DNA of 64,000 nucleotides from Liolophura sinensis (lineage: Eukaryota; Mollusca; Polyplacophora; Chitonida; Chitonidae): assembly GCF_032854445.1 (NCBI RefSeq), contig NC_088297.1, positions 12,054,163 through 12,118,162 on the forward strand, written 5' to 3'. The position numbers and the translations under genes are program-made. Shown here one piece after another: positions 1 through 12,958 of the stretch. How positions within the stretch are numbered: position 1 is the stretch's first letter; every line of letters starts with the position of its first letter. Under the pieces are notes generated by a model, which was not told where the DNA came from, searched no databases, and saw only the letters and a program-made list of their open reading frames with translations.

Positions 1-1780
1 ATGGAGAATTTAATTAATCCGAATTTACCTGCCAGATTGGTTGTTCACGTATATCATTGAAGGTGGGCCAAAAATGACAACCACTGGCGAAGAACATCAG
101 AATCGTTGAGTTAACTTGGAAATTGCTACGTGTTTTCAGCCCACTTCCTTATGCTTTGCAGTGCAGGGGACACAACTCTGGGCGATAGTTCGTTTTGAGC
201 ATTTGACGTTGGTTGGTACTTCCAAACAGACGAAATATATACTGGAAACATGAGTGTGGTTTTCCTCATGTTATCTGCGGGTTTCCTATGCAAGAAAACT
301 TTGTTTTAATCCTTGTTATGGGAATAGTGCTGAACCAAATGTATGCATCGGACAAGCCGTGCTGAAGAATTTGCATGCATGTGATGGTTAAGGCCTCCAG
401 CCAGTCAGTCCTTGGGTTGATAGTAACACTCCAGCGAGATAGATTCTTCAAGTACGGACAAACGCGTTTACCTGGTGACCATTTCATTATAAGTGTACCC
501 GTTAAATACGTGAAGCTCTTCAAAGATCACTTGCCTTTCGCCAGTATGATGTAAGGCTTCATAAAAATGGGGGGTGGGGGGATCAGATACCTACGAAAGA
601 CTGCTTTCAGTTGGTTTCCTCCGCTTACGAGACTGACAGCAGCATGGGACATTGCAACAGTGAAGAGGACCTATTTCTGAGCTTTCGTATTCATCTGATT
701 GCCAAACACCATGCTCAAGAATTCTTTACTTAATAGATGGCGATTCTTATGAGTGGATGAGACCACGGTAAATCACCGACTTCTGTGTCGACTTCACCGA
801 CGTGCACATGTGACAAGCAAATATGCACGCCCTATTAGTAGAAAACAAGTGCTATTATAGGACGTATGACTGCGTAAAATGGCCACGCGTCGTCAACCTT
901 GTGTTTGATGAGTTTAAGATAAACCAGAAATTTCATACTACCTAAATGTCCAAAACTAATCTTTTTGTTAATGAATAACAGATGGTAGAGGAAATTACAG
1001 TTCATTTTAATGGATGAGCTTCTTTCCCTTGTTTTGTATCCAAAGCCTCACGAGCACTAACAGCAGAGAAATCTTTGCAAATATTTCACACGTAGCTTCC
1101 AGCGCCATATCGAGATACTTTTAGGCCTTTGCCGTTGGATATCGTGGTGTGATTTCTCGAGGCCTAGAAACTTTCAAGGACAGGAGTCCATGTATACGTT
1201 AGACCATGGTTAGCGAGAATTACACACCACTGAATCGAGGCGAATCCGAGATAAAATGTTGTGTAGCCCGAATCAATCATGGGCTGATCTTTTTCGCACA
1301 TACCGCCTTTTTCAAACAACAAAATATAAAAAGCAACAAGTTGTAGTACTACAGGAAAGAGAACTCCCTCAAACCGTGGGTGCTATCGGGAAATTCTTGG
1401 TTGATTGTTTGAACGCGGCGGGAAAAAGGACAATATGTGCTAAATAGGCAGATTTCGTTTGACCAATATGCACGAAAATGGATGATTTACATTTAGAGAA
1501 ATCAATGGTGCTGGAAAAATTAGAACGTCAATTACCTGGCCAATGAAATGTAGAATGCTGTGGCATATATATATTTATATGACATCATCGTTCACGCGAA
1601 CAACATATAGAGACGTACAATGGCCTTGTAAAGTGTCGCTGTTTCAACGACGGCAGTGTGGTCGTCCCTATGTTTGGGGATGACGCACGCGGTAGGTCAG
1701 CATAAACTGAAAGTGGATAACCTCCCTTGATTTGATTACGTTAGGAATGATCTCCCTTGCTCTGGACAAATGCAATGTAC
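1..1780. other. No gene seen
   Basis: AT-rich unique-looking sequence. The few short ORFs are not supported by splice signals, homology or codon pattern that I can see. It is probably intronic or intergenic. Confidence 0.5.
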
Positions 1781-1838
1781 TGCCCGAACAGGATTTGAAC
1801 CCCGTGAGGATTACGGCCTCCTGCCCTTATAGGCTACA
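1781..1838 (-). repeat. tRNA-like fragment, probable SINE head relic
   Basis: Read on the minus strand, a B-box-like GGTTCAAATCC (about 1791-1801) is followed by TGTTCGGGCA and preceded by GGGCAGGAGGCCGTAATCC. That is the layout of the 3' half of a tRNA or of a tRNA-derived SINE head. No matching 5' acceptor strand is visible, so this is not an intact tRNA gene. A degraded SINE head is the simplest reading. Confidence 0.3.
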
Positions 1839-2120
1839 TGTATTTCTATATCTTACCTCGTATACCCTGGTTTAATTATTTCAGTCTCATTTCCTAACCG
1901 CAATCCCCGTGTGTTCCGTCAGAAATAATGAAAATGACTGGAAGCGTGATGTTTGAATTGGTATCGTTGGCCATCACTCATTTGATTCTGTATAGCTATC
2001 TTGTGTAGCCCTGCATGTAGTTATGCGATTATTACTGGGTAGATGTTTGACAGACAGAAGAGTTCTATTCCAGATGTTCAGTTTTTTCCACTTAGAATGT
2101 TATATAGAATGCTGACAAGT

Positions 2121-2250
2121 AGAGTGTTTCATTTGAATATAGCTGACAACATTGAATAAGACACCGTTTCCCACTTTGAATGTCAGCAGAGTGTTTCATT
2201 TGAATATAGCTGACAACATTGAATAAGACACCGTTTCCCACTTTGAATGT
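2121..2250. repeat. 67-bp tandem duplication
   Basis: The block starting AGAGTGTTTCATTTGAATAT at 2121 recurs at 2188, a period of 67 bp, with almost no divergence. The second copy runs on to CACTTTGAATGT near 2250. This is a local direct duplication with no coding content that I can see. Confidence 0.9.
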
Positions 2251-3973
2251 TATGTGTGAATATCGCTGACAAAATTAAAACATTGCAACCTTTCGATCAA
2301 TCAGTCAATCATGCTCACTGCTCTCTCACGTCTTTACATAGACGGAAAAATAAAACCAAAACAAATTTGTTTACATGAAAAAAAATCGATTTTTTTAATT
2401 TTTTTTTTTTAAAGAATGTTTTCAAGAATAGACATACAATACATTATTCATTTTACATCTTATACATATATCAAACAACTCGGATTTCAGTTTTTTCGGA
2501 CGTTTGCTTTGCAATCCGTTCCGACTTTCAACCGATCCGGTTGTTTATGGCACTTTGAATTCTCTGTGTAATCGGGATTTCTCTCGGACACTCTCCTCGT
2601 CTCGATACAATCCCTCTAAACATCCCAGCCGTGCATAACTTGAGTTATCTTTTCTACAAGATAGTAATAAACATATGACCAGAGCTACACATGCGCAATC
2701 GAAACATGTATTTAAGCCTCGAAAAATCCCATGCAATCTCGCGTTTTCATGAAGACAGCGGTATACCTTAAACAGCATATACAGAGCTCGGCAAGGAGAG
2801 CAGTACATGTTGCCTGTTGGATCAATCTATATATCTTGTCAGTACTAACATATTCCCAGTTGGTAAAAATACATCTATGAGAACATCTTCACAATTTTCC
2901 TTGCATGTATTACCGCGCGATTTGGCGAAACATTTGGCTTGAGGCAGTATGGAATTTTGCGAGGCAAAAATATTAACAAAATTATAAAAGCACTACAACA
3001 TTCTACGAAGCAACCTGTTTTAAAACACCCCTATGGTCATGATATGTAATCGACCTTGCATCTGTACCGGAGCTCTCCATCACAAGATACAGGGGTGATG
3101 GGAACAGGTGGAGCACCAAAAATATCAGATTGCTCGAGTAAGCATACTCGTAAAAAATAAGACCTAATATACATGATAAATAACACACAATTGTCTTGAC
3201 TTGGAAGATTCTTGGATTCGTGTACACAAAATAGTGTTTTTGGAAAATTACTGAAAAAGGAATTTCGGACATACAATATTTGTGTATATATTATTTTAAG
3301 GAAATGTTTAAACATTATTTAAAGGCATTAACCACACACGACCAATCATGAGAAATGTGGTGTTGATTTAGACGCCTGCATGGAGTTTTCAAAAAAGGTA
3401 TATTTGGAAGAGATATTATTGCTCCACATTGCTCGGAATACGATAATACAAACTTATTTTACAGAAAGCTAAAGAGCTTACAGCTTTCACCAAATATTTT
3501 TTTACCAGTTTCATTTTCCATTCCACTATCTTTCACCATAAACAGCACTACATATATATGGACCAAAGTGTAAGGTTTCAACTACATGGCTTAAAAATAC
3601 AAAAATAAAAAAAAGTACGTAAGAGCGTAAATAAGTACAGCACTGGAATTCTCCTCTAAACTCCGGAGATTAAACATATACACACATATCACAGTCTAAG
3701 CACAACGTACGAGTGGTTAAATATATGCACGTTATTTTCGGCTTGCACCTTGCCACAAAGAAAAAAATATATACTAGTACACGTAAATAGCACTTTTAGG
3801 AATGATGTCAAAGGCAGCAAAATGATGACAAAAGCACTGAAACTCATGACAACAACACACTTATAGATGAGTCACTAACATACACGCCACTGATTCCGTT
3901 AAGGAAGTATCATTTACATCACTTAATACGAAATACAAATATCGTAAGTAGTACTTTAAAAAACATCATTTCT
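2251..3973. other. No gene seen
   Basis: AT-rich noncoding sequence with short homopolymer runs (T-run near 2390-2411). Overlapping minus-strand ORFs around 3003-3315 lie in three frames and show no protein-like pattern. Confidence 0.5.
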
Positions 3974-4325
3974 GTGTATGCAACTTAAGTTTGATGAGCC
4001 ATGAACACACATAAGTGTATGCCACTTAAGTTTGATGAGTCAAGAACACAGAAGTGTATGCCACATAAGTTTGATGAGTCATGAACACACAGAAGTGTAT
4101 GCCACATAAGTTTGATGAGTCATGAACACACAGAAGTGTATGCCACATAAGTTTGATGGGTCATGAACACACAGAAGTGTATGCCACTTAAGTTTGATGA
4201 GCCATGAACACACAGAAGTGTATGCCACATAAGTTTGATGAGTCATGAACACACAGAAGTGTATGCCACATAATTTTGATGAGTCATGAACACACAGAAG
4301 TGTATGCCACATAAGTTTGATGAGT
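3974..4325. repeat. 41-bp minisatellite, about 8 copies
   Basis: The unit TGTATGCCACATAAGTTTGA followed by TGAGTCATGAACACACAGAAG repeats every 41 bp (for example ATGAACACAC at 4081 and 4122). Divergence is low and the first copies at the left edge are the most degenerate. Because 41 is not a multiple of three, the minus-strand ORF across it cycles through all three frames every 123 bp and is not a real protein. Confidence 0.93.
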
Positions 4326-5176
4326 CAAATGAGTCTATTTGAGACATTCGTATAAGCTCAGCAAAAAATATACGGTACGAAATGACTCATGTAAGTAAGC
4401 CATATTGGCTCGCGTAGCCTTAAAGAACGGAATATTTACTGGGACTGTAATGATTCTCATTAAATTAATTCACTCGTTCCATTGATTTCAACCCAAGCGT
4501 TCTCATATATCAACGAATCGAGTAATTATATATGGATGCATGTGTTTACAAAATAAACGAATTTGTGACGGTTTATTACAATCGTGAGTGCGTGATTTCA
4601 AAATGCAATGTCTTCATGTAATAAAGGGTCGACGCAATAGCCCTTTGTCCACGTGGACGTGTAACCGTTACCTTGCATCCTTGAAGACTTCCCTTCATTA
4701 AAATGAACATAACAAATAGTTCTTTTTTATATAAAAATCAGTCACTTACACAAACAAATGATAAACACTGAATTAAGTTTACCATATGTTCAGGTGCCAT
4801 TCCTGAATAAAAGTATTGAAAGTTATTCATGACTCTGTTAATGACTATCAATAGGTACAGGATGCCATAAGCTTGTTCGTTCTTGCATTGACTGTATTAG
4901 TATGTCAGCTGTACCCAGAGCAAATTTTGACTGATGGCGACAGCTTCTGGCTGCAGCTAATGTGACGAAAACAACATATAATGAAAACAACGAGAATGAA
5001 TTTGTGTTTAAACTTTAAGATTATTGTACAGCGTGGCCTATATTGATACACATATAAATGACTTGACAAAACTGATATGTATGTATGTAGGTATTTATCA
5101 ATATAAATACGTCGATGAAGAGATGGTTTTTACAGGATGCTAAAGTGCATGTATAATGAAATGACGGGACACGAAA
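4326..5176. other. No gene seen
   Basis: AT-rich sequence with no recognisable repeat or exon. If the terminal exon at 5218-5357 is real, this is the region downstream of that gene's 3' end. Confidence 0.45.
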
Positions 5177-5182
5177 TTTATT
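5177..5182 (-). terminator. Poly(A) signal AATAAA (minus strand)
   Basis: AATAAA reads on the minus strand 35 nt beyond the TGA stop at 5218-5220. That is suitable spacing for 3'-end formation of the candidate terminal exon. The hexamer is common in AT-rich DNA, so its value comes only from its position. Confidence 0.35.
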
Positions 5183-5217
5183 TAAACTCTGAAGCGACGA
5201 AAAGTTAAAGAAAGACT

Positions 5218-5357
5218 TCATAAATTCTCAGGTAGAAAGTGTGATGATGTGAAGACAGCGCTCAAGGCGTAACCATGGTGATCGCGTAAGGTGCCGGAAA
5301 TTGGCTTGATATATGTTGTCGTGAGAGATCCAATGACAAATTCCACAGGTGACTGAC
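5218..5357 (-). CDS. Candidate terminal exon, protein unknown
   Basis: A strong splice acceptor (TCCTTTTTTCTTTTAACAG, ending at 5358) leads into an open frame entered with two leftover bases (GT), so the preceding exon should end in phase 1. It encodes 45 residues beginning QSPVEFVIGSLTTTYIKPI and ending FLPENL before TGA, with a poly(A) signal 35 nt further on. I do not recognise the peptide. The other two frames also stay open for 30-40 codons, so the frame choice rests on its being the longest and on phase agreement with the exon at 39752-39881. It could instead be 3' UTR or part of a long noncoding RNA. Confidence 0.4.
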
Positions 5358-5752
5358 CTGTTAAAAGAAAAAAGGACCAGGTTTTACATATAAATGGAGT
5401 TAACAAATATTGTTCGAAAATTAGATCATGTGACCTAAGATCCAACAAAAAAGAAGAAACGAAATAAACAGAAGAAATATGCAGGATTCATAACACCGTG
5501 TTCTGAAGAGAAAAAAAGTGAACATTCATCAGTAAAACCCTAGACCTTAGTCTTCTAATCAAATTTACACAATAAAAATTTATTAATAAGAAGTGACGAC
5601 TGCCTGATTTGAACTCACGATTCATTTGATTAAACATAATACGTTCCACATGTGTTTTGACAGCACCACGCATCGTCTATGGCGTCAAATGACTGATGTG
5701 CAAGTGAGGAATAATAAACCGAATAAGTTTGATATATTCTCACTATTCATTT

Positions 5753-5881
5753 TTAGCTTGTGACATTCCACCCAATGCCGATTTCATCTACGTAGCCCTC
5801 AGCCATTTCGTCAGACGTGTAGCCGGTCAACCGCAGCCTTCTCGGAATCGAGCAGAGATGTTCCCAAAACCACGTCAGCAT
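5753..5881 (-). CDS. Candidate exon with strong acceptor, frame uncertain
   Basis: The minus strand shows TTTTTTTTTCTGTGTCATTGCAG immediately before 5881, one of the best acceptors in the window. One frame is open from an ATG at the exon edge through 42 codons to TAA at 5753-5755 (contains TGYTSDEMAEGYVDEIGIGW). A second frame, entered two bases later, gives a shorter but more typical string (ADVVLGTSLLDSEKAAVDRL) and then TGA. No strong donor precedes the stop; GTGAGA near 5742 is the best later one. It may be an alternative terminal exon of the gene ending at 5218. The product is not recognised. Confidence 0.35.
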   Translation of the reverse strand: MLTWFWEHLCSIPRRLRLTGYTSDEMAEGYVDEIGIGWNVTS

Positions 5882-6393
5882 CTGCAATGACACAGAAAAA
5901 AAAATCCATACAGATGGCTAGGAAAGACAAATCTAATTTGCCAAAGTTTGATCTTGATAGTTAAATGACCTCAATCAGTCATTTGCGTCTTGCAAAGAAG
6001 CTATATGATTTGCACGATGTTACCATGGTTACTGATGTCAGACGACTGTTACATTTGACCCTGAGATAAGAAGGTTAATTCTTGGCGCATCCTGACACTG
6101 GTTACTTTGGTGGGCTACTTTCGAAAAACAGATTAATTAATTACTTTTAATTTCTCACTAAAAGGCCCATAAAAAGGAAGCGGGGTATAGAACCGAGAAA
6201 TGAACCGGTTTAGTATACACAAGGCTATACTTAACTATAGATGTATAGAACACAAAGCCGTGAAAAATCATGTAACAAAAATACCATCGTCGTCAAGATG
6301 AATATTCAAGATACGAGTGGAGGAGTTGTGATAATCAAGAGGCCAAAGTTCACGAGGTAAAATGCGTGTTCAGCGGAGGGCATGTTACACATT

Positions 6394-6424
<31 letters not shown>

Positions 6425-7835
6425 CATATATATACCACTATGACAGATGAGTTTGTCGCAGTCTAACTCTTAAACGTGTAGGAAATATACGCTTATTTCG
6501 GCTCTTTTTCCCCTTGACAACAAAACGACTATCGACGGCAGTCAGATAAGAACAAACTTGTCTAAAATGCAAAATGCGCTGAATACCAAATGAACATATG
6601 TTTATGGTAATGTTTGCAGTATACCTGGAGGGCGGCGGGAAAGACGAGGCTCTGAACGAGGGGGTGGGGTGCCACTGACGCCTAACGGAGACAACCTTGC
6701 ACTCTCCTAGAAAGGACACTTTGAATGTAATTTTTTATTTCAGCTTCTTGCGCCTCTGTTTCCCCTTCAGACTTTTGAATTCAGGCTATACAAATAAACT
6801 ACATAAACCCAGCGTTGGATATAAGATTTCGGACATAGAACCATTATAATCCTGTACGTGAACGGTGTGCTGTAACACGAAGGTTTACCCACAGGGGCAC
6901 TATAGGGCCTACGTCCTGTCACCCTATAACAGGTTTACATGTATTTACATACACTAGTATTCTGAGCTCTGTATAAGCCTAAATTCCTTTGATGCCTGTA
7001 TCTGTTTTTTTAGTCGTACTATCTTTTTAACTTATACCTAGGATAAACTCAGAAAACTAATTTGTTGGTTTTAACAGAAAGTATGTTGTCTGAGTGACGA
7101 AAGATTGAATTCTGCTATTGCAGCAGATTGTTTTGCTAAATATAACACGCATATTCTATTAATTCAACATTAAGATCCTATTAGACTAACGCGACATTAT
7201 CTTGAATATGACATAATATTGTGTTTTAGCAACAGAATACATTATAGCATCACTCAGGCAACAAACTTTCAGTTGAAATTAACACATTAATATTTTGAGT
7301 GTACAAAATGAGATATGGTATCCCAGGTTGCACATTGTAAGTAAATGCAGCCACTTATTACACCTACATCTGTATGTCACCGCTGTAGGCCTACTTCTAT
7401 TTGCACATGATCTCAGATGGGCTTGTTTTACTGCTGCTTCAAGCACGCCTATGTCTTACTCAACATTATTTCACATGAATCAGTTTTATGGGCGTAGGAC
7501 GAGTTTATTCTAAAGAGTTTTTATTTCGACATTTATAAATCCTACGGAAACTATCCTCAAAATCCGGCTCTTTCTCCATATGTAACCTATATTGCCTTAC
7601 TATGGAGCAATCCGATCGCATAAAGTCATTAACCGACAAAGTGACAATCATCAAACAACAGACTGGAAGTTAAGAAACACCCGTGGGAGCCTTGGGTTTA
7701 TTCTCGCCTAATACCAATTTGACTTTTAAACAATTAATTCCTTTGACTTCTTGGTGTCTTTCTTCAAATATCATACACAATTGGACCCAAAACGAGGATG
7801 AACGGATCTGATCAGTTAAATGTGTTATATCCGAG
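5882..7835. other. No gene seen; contains a CA/TA microsatellite
   Basis: Noncoding, AT-rich. The only clear structure is (AC)n followed by (TA)n at about 6396-6435. Short ORFs on both strands look random. Confidence 0.5.
6396..6435. repeat. (AC)n(TA)n microsatellite
   Basis: About ten AC dinucleotides run directly into TATATATACATATATATA. It is a compound microsatellite. Confidence 0.95.
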
Positions 7836-7843
7836 TGACGTCA
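7836..7843. promoter_or_regulatory. CRE-type palindrome TGACGTCA
   Basis: A perfect cAMP-response-element palindrome, flanked on both sides by near-repeats of ATATCCGG (ATATCCGAG and TATCCGG). It resembles a CREB/ATF site with nearby ETS-like GGA cores. No gene start is visible close by, so any role as promoter or enhancer is inference. Confidence 0.3.
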
Positions 7844-10230
7844 TATCCGGACATGCGCGGATGAATGTTTACCCGGTGATGAGCTTATGATTACATCAGA
7901 CCAGGCAGACACTCATCACGCATGACAGGAAAATCATATCTCCAACATACAGATGGAAATATATATGCATTTACATCATCGTTAATAATTTGGATAATAT
8001 ATGTATGCCTTCACACATCATAAATAATGGGTGGATACTTTGACAGCTTTTCATCAGTATATATCATATAGAACGTGTTTTACAGTGAAGTCTATAGACA
8101 GTTGTTATGGTATAGAGTTCTGTATGCTTTTGAATATTAACTATACCTGCATATTGCATCTGGTAAATTGCAATGTCACGTTGTGTTTTCTTTATATTAC
8201 CACGTAATGTGCTTATCGGTTCATATCGCCTGCAGTAGCTGGAAGGGACCATCTCGAGCCTCCCCTTATTAAATCAGGCCGTTTCGCAAGGTGTGTTTCG
8301 CAGGGTCATACATGAACACAGCAAACACTGACAGCAGAATGATATTCAGCCGGCCTGAACTATTGACCGCAGTGACACGCCAAGCACTTGGGTCGGACAG
8401 CGATCGTTCCTGTCCAGAAAATACCCCTAGGGCATTCCATGCTCTCGTGCGCAGGTCCGATATGTACAGTGGGCTCCACTCAGCCCTGTCCAGTGTTTAA
8501 CAGCGTTCAACTCTCGTAAAAATAAATCGTCCATATAAACTGAGTGAACGATTGTATTTGCACATGTCAAACTTCCACCTTCTATCATAGATTCAGCTTA
8601 TTAAATCTGGTTTTACAAAACTGAAAAAGTAATACATAATAAATTTGCGCAGGACACGAAAACTGTCGACATGCAAAGGAATGCAGTTGCGTGTGTATAT
8701 GCTTCAAGATGCGTGGCATTTGATGTCAGTTCATAACGATTTTGTGTGTAGGCCTAGGCCTGTTAATCGAAAACAGAGTTCATAAATTAAATTTTAGAAG
8801 TGGACGAGTACATTAGCTGTGAAAATATATAAGATGTAGAAATATATGGATTGAGAAGACTGTGTTCATAGCTGTAAAAATGCATCTGGCTATTTATTAA
8901 CGAGCCCGGAGACACGTTCGTAAAGTTTTATGAATTGCCTTTATGTGGCCACACTTTACACATCCGTGTTAAAACCTTATAATGAAGTGACGTCGTCTAT
9001 AGGCGAAATTTATACAAAAACTAAAACTCCTTACATATATGTATCCAATCAGTACCACGCAAACGTCACAACGGTTGGGGAAATATCATAAAGCCTTTGT
9101 GTGATCCGTTTAAAATGTTCTCAGGCGGAGGAGAGAAAAGCTATTCGTGTTTTTATTATTATTATTATTACTATTATTATTATTAAAATTTTACAATTAA
9201 ATGTCAAGGTCGCGTTACAGTTACAATGCATGGAAATATATTTTGCCGACTGTGTGTTTTAAGTGTATTTATTACGGTCACGTGATTTCGATCCGCCATT
9301 ATTATACAAATAAGACAGCTAACATTTTTTTTAGCAAGATAGACATGAAAATACATTAGATTTCAAGAATGTTTCAACTGATACGTGTAGGCCCACGTGG
9401 AAAGACCGGTAGTTTTACTGGGAAGTTATTAACCCATTCCTATTGAACGTAGATATATATGTAAAAGTTCAAAATGTTGATAAAGGGGCAGACAACTCAG
9501 GTAAGCTCTTTAAACTCAGTTGTGTATTAGTCATTGACAGGTGACTGAATGTTCACATTATAGAGGAGATATTCAACATCTTATGGCTACCCTGCAAGTT
9601 TATCTGCAAGTTGACTTATGAATGTCTACAACACTTGCTACTGATTGTGTAGAGCCATTATATTCTTCTTGTTGGACTTTGTGAGCCGCTTACACCAGCG
9701 CTCAAACACTGGCTGTGATGTACAGAAGCGCCCTGTTCTGACAGCAAACCCCCAAAGGGCGCTAACCCATGTTATCCTAGTTGATATCTCCTGACCGCCA
9801 AAAAATCTCAAAATGGCGTCTATTCATACCACAGTCTGTTCTCATTTCAGTAGATCTCTGAAGATAAGAAATCAAAGTCCGTGAGATCGGGACCGCGAAA
9901 AACCGGTTTTTCGTTTAAGTAAAGGCTGGGTCAGAGTGTTGGATTCCCTCCCCCTGGAGTTTGACAACTCCCAGCTCGTCTGCTCAGTCGACTGTTAACC
10001 CACGTCACTATTTGACACATAGCTGGGTTGCTCACCTTTGCTAACAAGGAAAGATAACTCCGCAATCACCTTGACCACATGGCGAGGACAATCTCACAAT
10101 TTCAATCTAGTCTCACAACTAGATCTGTGCGAGAAGTCTTGGCCAAACTGTGCTGGAGTTGGTCCAAGAATTTTGCTCCTGGTGCATGTTAAGTTACTCA
10201 ATACATGTTAATATCTTAGAATTCCCACGG
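7844..10230. other. No gene seen; ATT microsatellite
   Basis: Noncoding sequence with a (TTA)n tract at about 9152-9186 and the nested palindrome TAGGCCTAGGCCT near 8750. No exon with both splice signals and protein-like content was found. Confidence 0.5.
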
Positions 10231-10324
10231 TGTCTGTCCGATTTCCTCCCATCACAATGCTGGTTGCCGACGTATAAGTGAAATATTCTGGAGTACGGCG
10301 TAAAACACCAAGGAAATAAATATT
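10231..10324 (+). mobile_element. SINE-A tail fragment
   Basis: The 3' portion of the tRNA-derived SINE family called A here: TTTCCTCCCATCACAATGCTGG, then CGTATAAGTGAAATATTC, then a GTACGGCGTAAAACACCA tail and an A-rich end. The tRNA-like head is missing, which suggests 5' truncation or decay. Confidence 0.75.
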
Positions 10325-10344
10325 TTAGTAGTTGGTCAATTTGC

Positions 10345-10432
10345 GGGCCCTGTCCCGCTTCCATCATATTACTGGCCGCTGTTGCATCAGTGAAATATTC
10401 TTGAGCACGGCATAAAACACCAGGTCAAATAA
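10345..10432 (+). mobile_element. Second SINE-A tail fragment, more diverged
   Basis: A second, more degraded SINE-A tail in the same orientation, 20 bp after the first: CATCAGTGAAATATTCTTGA, then GCACGGCATAAAACACCAGG and an A-rich end. Two tails side by side suggest either two insertions in the same A-rich site or a partial duplication. Confidence 0.65.
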
Positions 10433-11651
10433 CAAAATATTTGCATTTGTATTATTATATTCGATATCACAGGCTGATCCAGAATCGGTTACATGCCTTT
10501 GTCAGCATGGTGTTTTTTTTTTTTGTTTTTTTTTTTAAACCAGCGTTTGACAAGACCTATAGAGTCAGCCCGTCATTAAAATGTTAAAACTGGTCAGTAC
10601 ACGATCGCTTAAAGCTCGAGGTCGAGTCATTATAGCATACATTCTAACCAACTTCGAAAAGCACTCGTTAGAACTTTAGTTCTTAGGGCGTTTTTAATTG
10701 AAGAAAACGTCATGTATCACTATAACCGCGGATACTGCTGATGGGGTTTCACCTTTACACACAGCGCCAGGTATAGGCAATCAGACACCTGTGACGCACA
10801 ACTTGATACCTGTGGTTTAATGCCTCGCCCTGCTCCACAGAGCCAGATTTCTTCCTGTCCCAGACTTCAATTCATACTGGAGACGGATTCTTATGTAGGT
10901 TACCCAAATAAATCAATCTTCTATTGGACAGTAGGACGAATACCGCCATTTTTTTTTATATATACGTACGTATATATACATATGCACGCACAACCAGACA
11001 TACCTAGCACTCATAACGCTAGCTGTACGGACTATTGAGGTCAGTTGTTGACATACCAGAAGCTGGTGTCTCGAGGTGCTTTACCTCTGCACGAGTGTTT
11101 GCGCGCGAGTGCTTGGGGTTTAACGTGATACTCAATGAGTTGGTTTTTTATTTAATTTTTTTTTCTTTTCAATAAGGGGACAGCAGAGCAGAGTTAGGTG
11201 GAATATTATAATCCAACGTTAAGAAATTCCCCCATTGAGGTGAGCTGTCCTTGGTGAGCGTCACTTTAAGTGATCGAAAATGTGAATTACATATCTTCAC
11301 GTTACAATTTAAACTAAGTACCATAGTTATAGTAGGAGTAAAATGCTGCATTGTTTAAGATTTAGACTGGGATCTGGTTTCCGGTTTTAGTCTTTTAGAT
11401 ATCTGGCAAGAAGGTCAACATATATCACTTCAGAGTCTGTCGTCCGCATCATAGGAGGTCTATTCTACCTCATTAATAGCACCTGCTCGGAAAATCGGAA
11501 TCAAAACAGAATGGACAATATGGAGGGGAACAACCCCTGCTGTATTTTGAGTAATTAGAAACAATGTAATGCAGTTAATTTCTTCAAGAGAGAAACCCAG
11601 TACTTAACTCTGACCCCCCCCCCCCGCCACTCTTCCTTTTACAATAGCTGG

Positions 11652-11687
<36 letters not shown>

Positions 11688-12772
11688 CAAGGTATGTTTG
11701 AGCGGATTGCCGGTCGCTGGGATACAGGGTTGTATGCCGTGTCGTATACGGTAATAACTACTGGGGTATTCTAGTCCATATGACCAGTCATCCGAACAGG
11801 GCAGTACAGCCTTTTCATTCTATTCTTCAATCTTGAATACCTATACACTTGCCAATAGCAGAGCCGATCTATTCGTGCCCAACCAAGCGTGGAGGACTTG
11901 ACAACGGCATTTTAGCATTGAACTCAATAGACAAACTTGCAGAACACCAGCGGTATGGAGGAAAGGCATTATTCTCAGCGGTACTGCTAGGTTTTAAATT
12001 TGACAATCCATCGGTTCTTGTAAAAAGAAGCATTCATTTGGGTTGTTCTTCAGCGTGCCTGCACATGTTGGGTCGGAGATTGCGGGCCAGTTCACAAGAT
12101 TGAAGTCTCAGACAGGATATGGGCGGGGGTGACGGCCAGCGTGGGAAACTAGCTACTGCAGACAGAACAGGGGTAGTGTTTAAAATATTGTTGGAGAGAA
12201 ACTGGGGGAACGGGTAAGATGTAGGGGCTTCTTGAAGAAATCGCTGGTTCGTTTAAACACTATATCCTATGATAACCTGCATGTACAGCTCAAAGAATAT
12301 GACTCAATATTTCCAAACTGGTTTAACACTTTCCAACTTGTGATGCGAGAGAGATACCTGAAGGGAAATAGAGAGAGGGGAGGTGGGAGGGGGGAGGGGA
12401 GGAGGGGGTCAAGTTAACAATACATTTCAATATACGGTCGTGATGCTCTTTCACTAAAATACGACAAATTCACCTAGCAGGGAGTGCATTTACCGACCAC
12501 TGAAACTTTAGTTATTCCAAACATACGAATGGAATTAGATGAATTTTAAGAGGTAAAATATACCAAGCAATATTTCAGCCAATAATTCGGCCCAGCAGTA
12601 GAATTATACCATTTCTGAAATAAAGCAACACAGTATAACAAATTTCATAAATGGTTTTCAGGTGTATTGTTCATACCATTAAAAACATACAATTGGAGCC
12701 TTAGGAACAATAATATAACCAGGAGAAAATGCGGTTGGTGGTTGTGGTTTTCCGTCGCCAAGGTTCTACACA
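10433..12772. other. Mostly noncoding; simple-sequence runs
   Basis: The stretch holds a T-rich run (about 10511-10536), a short fragment of the second SINE family's tail (GAGTGCTTGGGGTTTAACGT at about 11108-11130), a 12-bp C run (11614-11625) and a 30-bp A run (11656-11685). A purine-rich block at 12357-12410 makes a good minus-strand polypyrimidine tract ending CTTCAG. The exon it would open (to about 12276) lacks a good donor, so I do not call it. Confidence 0.5.
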
Positions 12773-12958
12773 GTGGATGAGTGTGGATCTAGTCATGATC
12801 CCGATATCAACATGGACAAGAACCACAGTCACCCGTACGTGAAGAACCACTTATATACACAAGACTCTAAATATACGCCTATACAATTCAATATTAACAA
12901 CTTCGTGAACGCGAAGGACGATTGGTACCCTAAACACACTACTGTCGCTACTATCAAG
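12773..12958 (+). CDS. Candidate internal exon, protein unknown
   Basis: The reading frame is protein-like and ends exactly at a donor (ATCAAG|GTAAAT) in phase 0. It contains VDECGSSHDPDINMDKN, then HPYVKNHLYTQDSKYTPIQF, then NNFVNAKDDWYPKHTTVATI. The mix of polar and aromatic residues and the balanced codons look coding. The left boundary is unsure: AG sites occur just before 12760 and at 12772-12773, both with weak pyrimidine tracts, and the frame stays open upstream to at least 12728. I do not recognise a domain. No partner exon was identified on the plus strand. Confidence 0.4.

Noticed and set aside
1781-1838. Functional tRNA gene
   Set aside because: Only the 3' half looks tRNA-like and no acceptor stem forms.
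4079-4312. 77-codon minus-strand ORF with repeated CVHDSS/CVFMTHQ text
   Set aside because: It lies wholly in the 41-bp minisatellite; the repeat alternates frames and the peptide is a by-product.
12276-12353. Minus-strand exon after a 50-bp pyrimidine tract ending CTTCAG
   Set aside because: The donor (GCAG|GTTATC) is poor and the tract is simple sequence.
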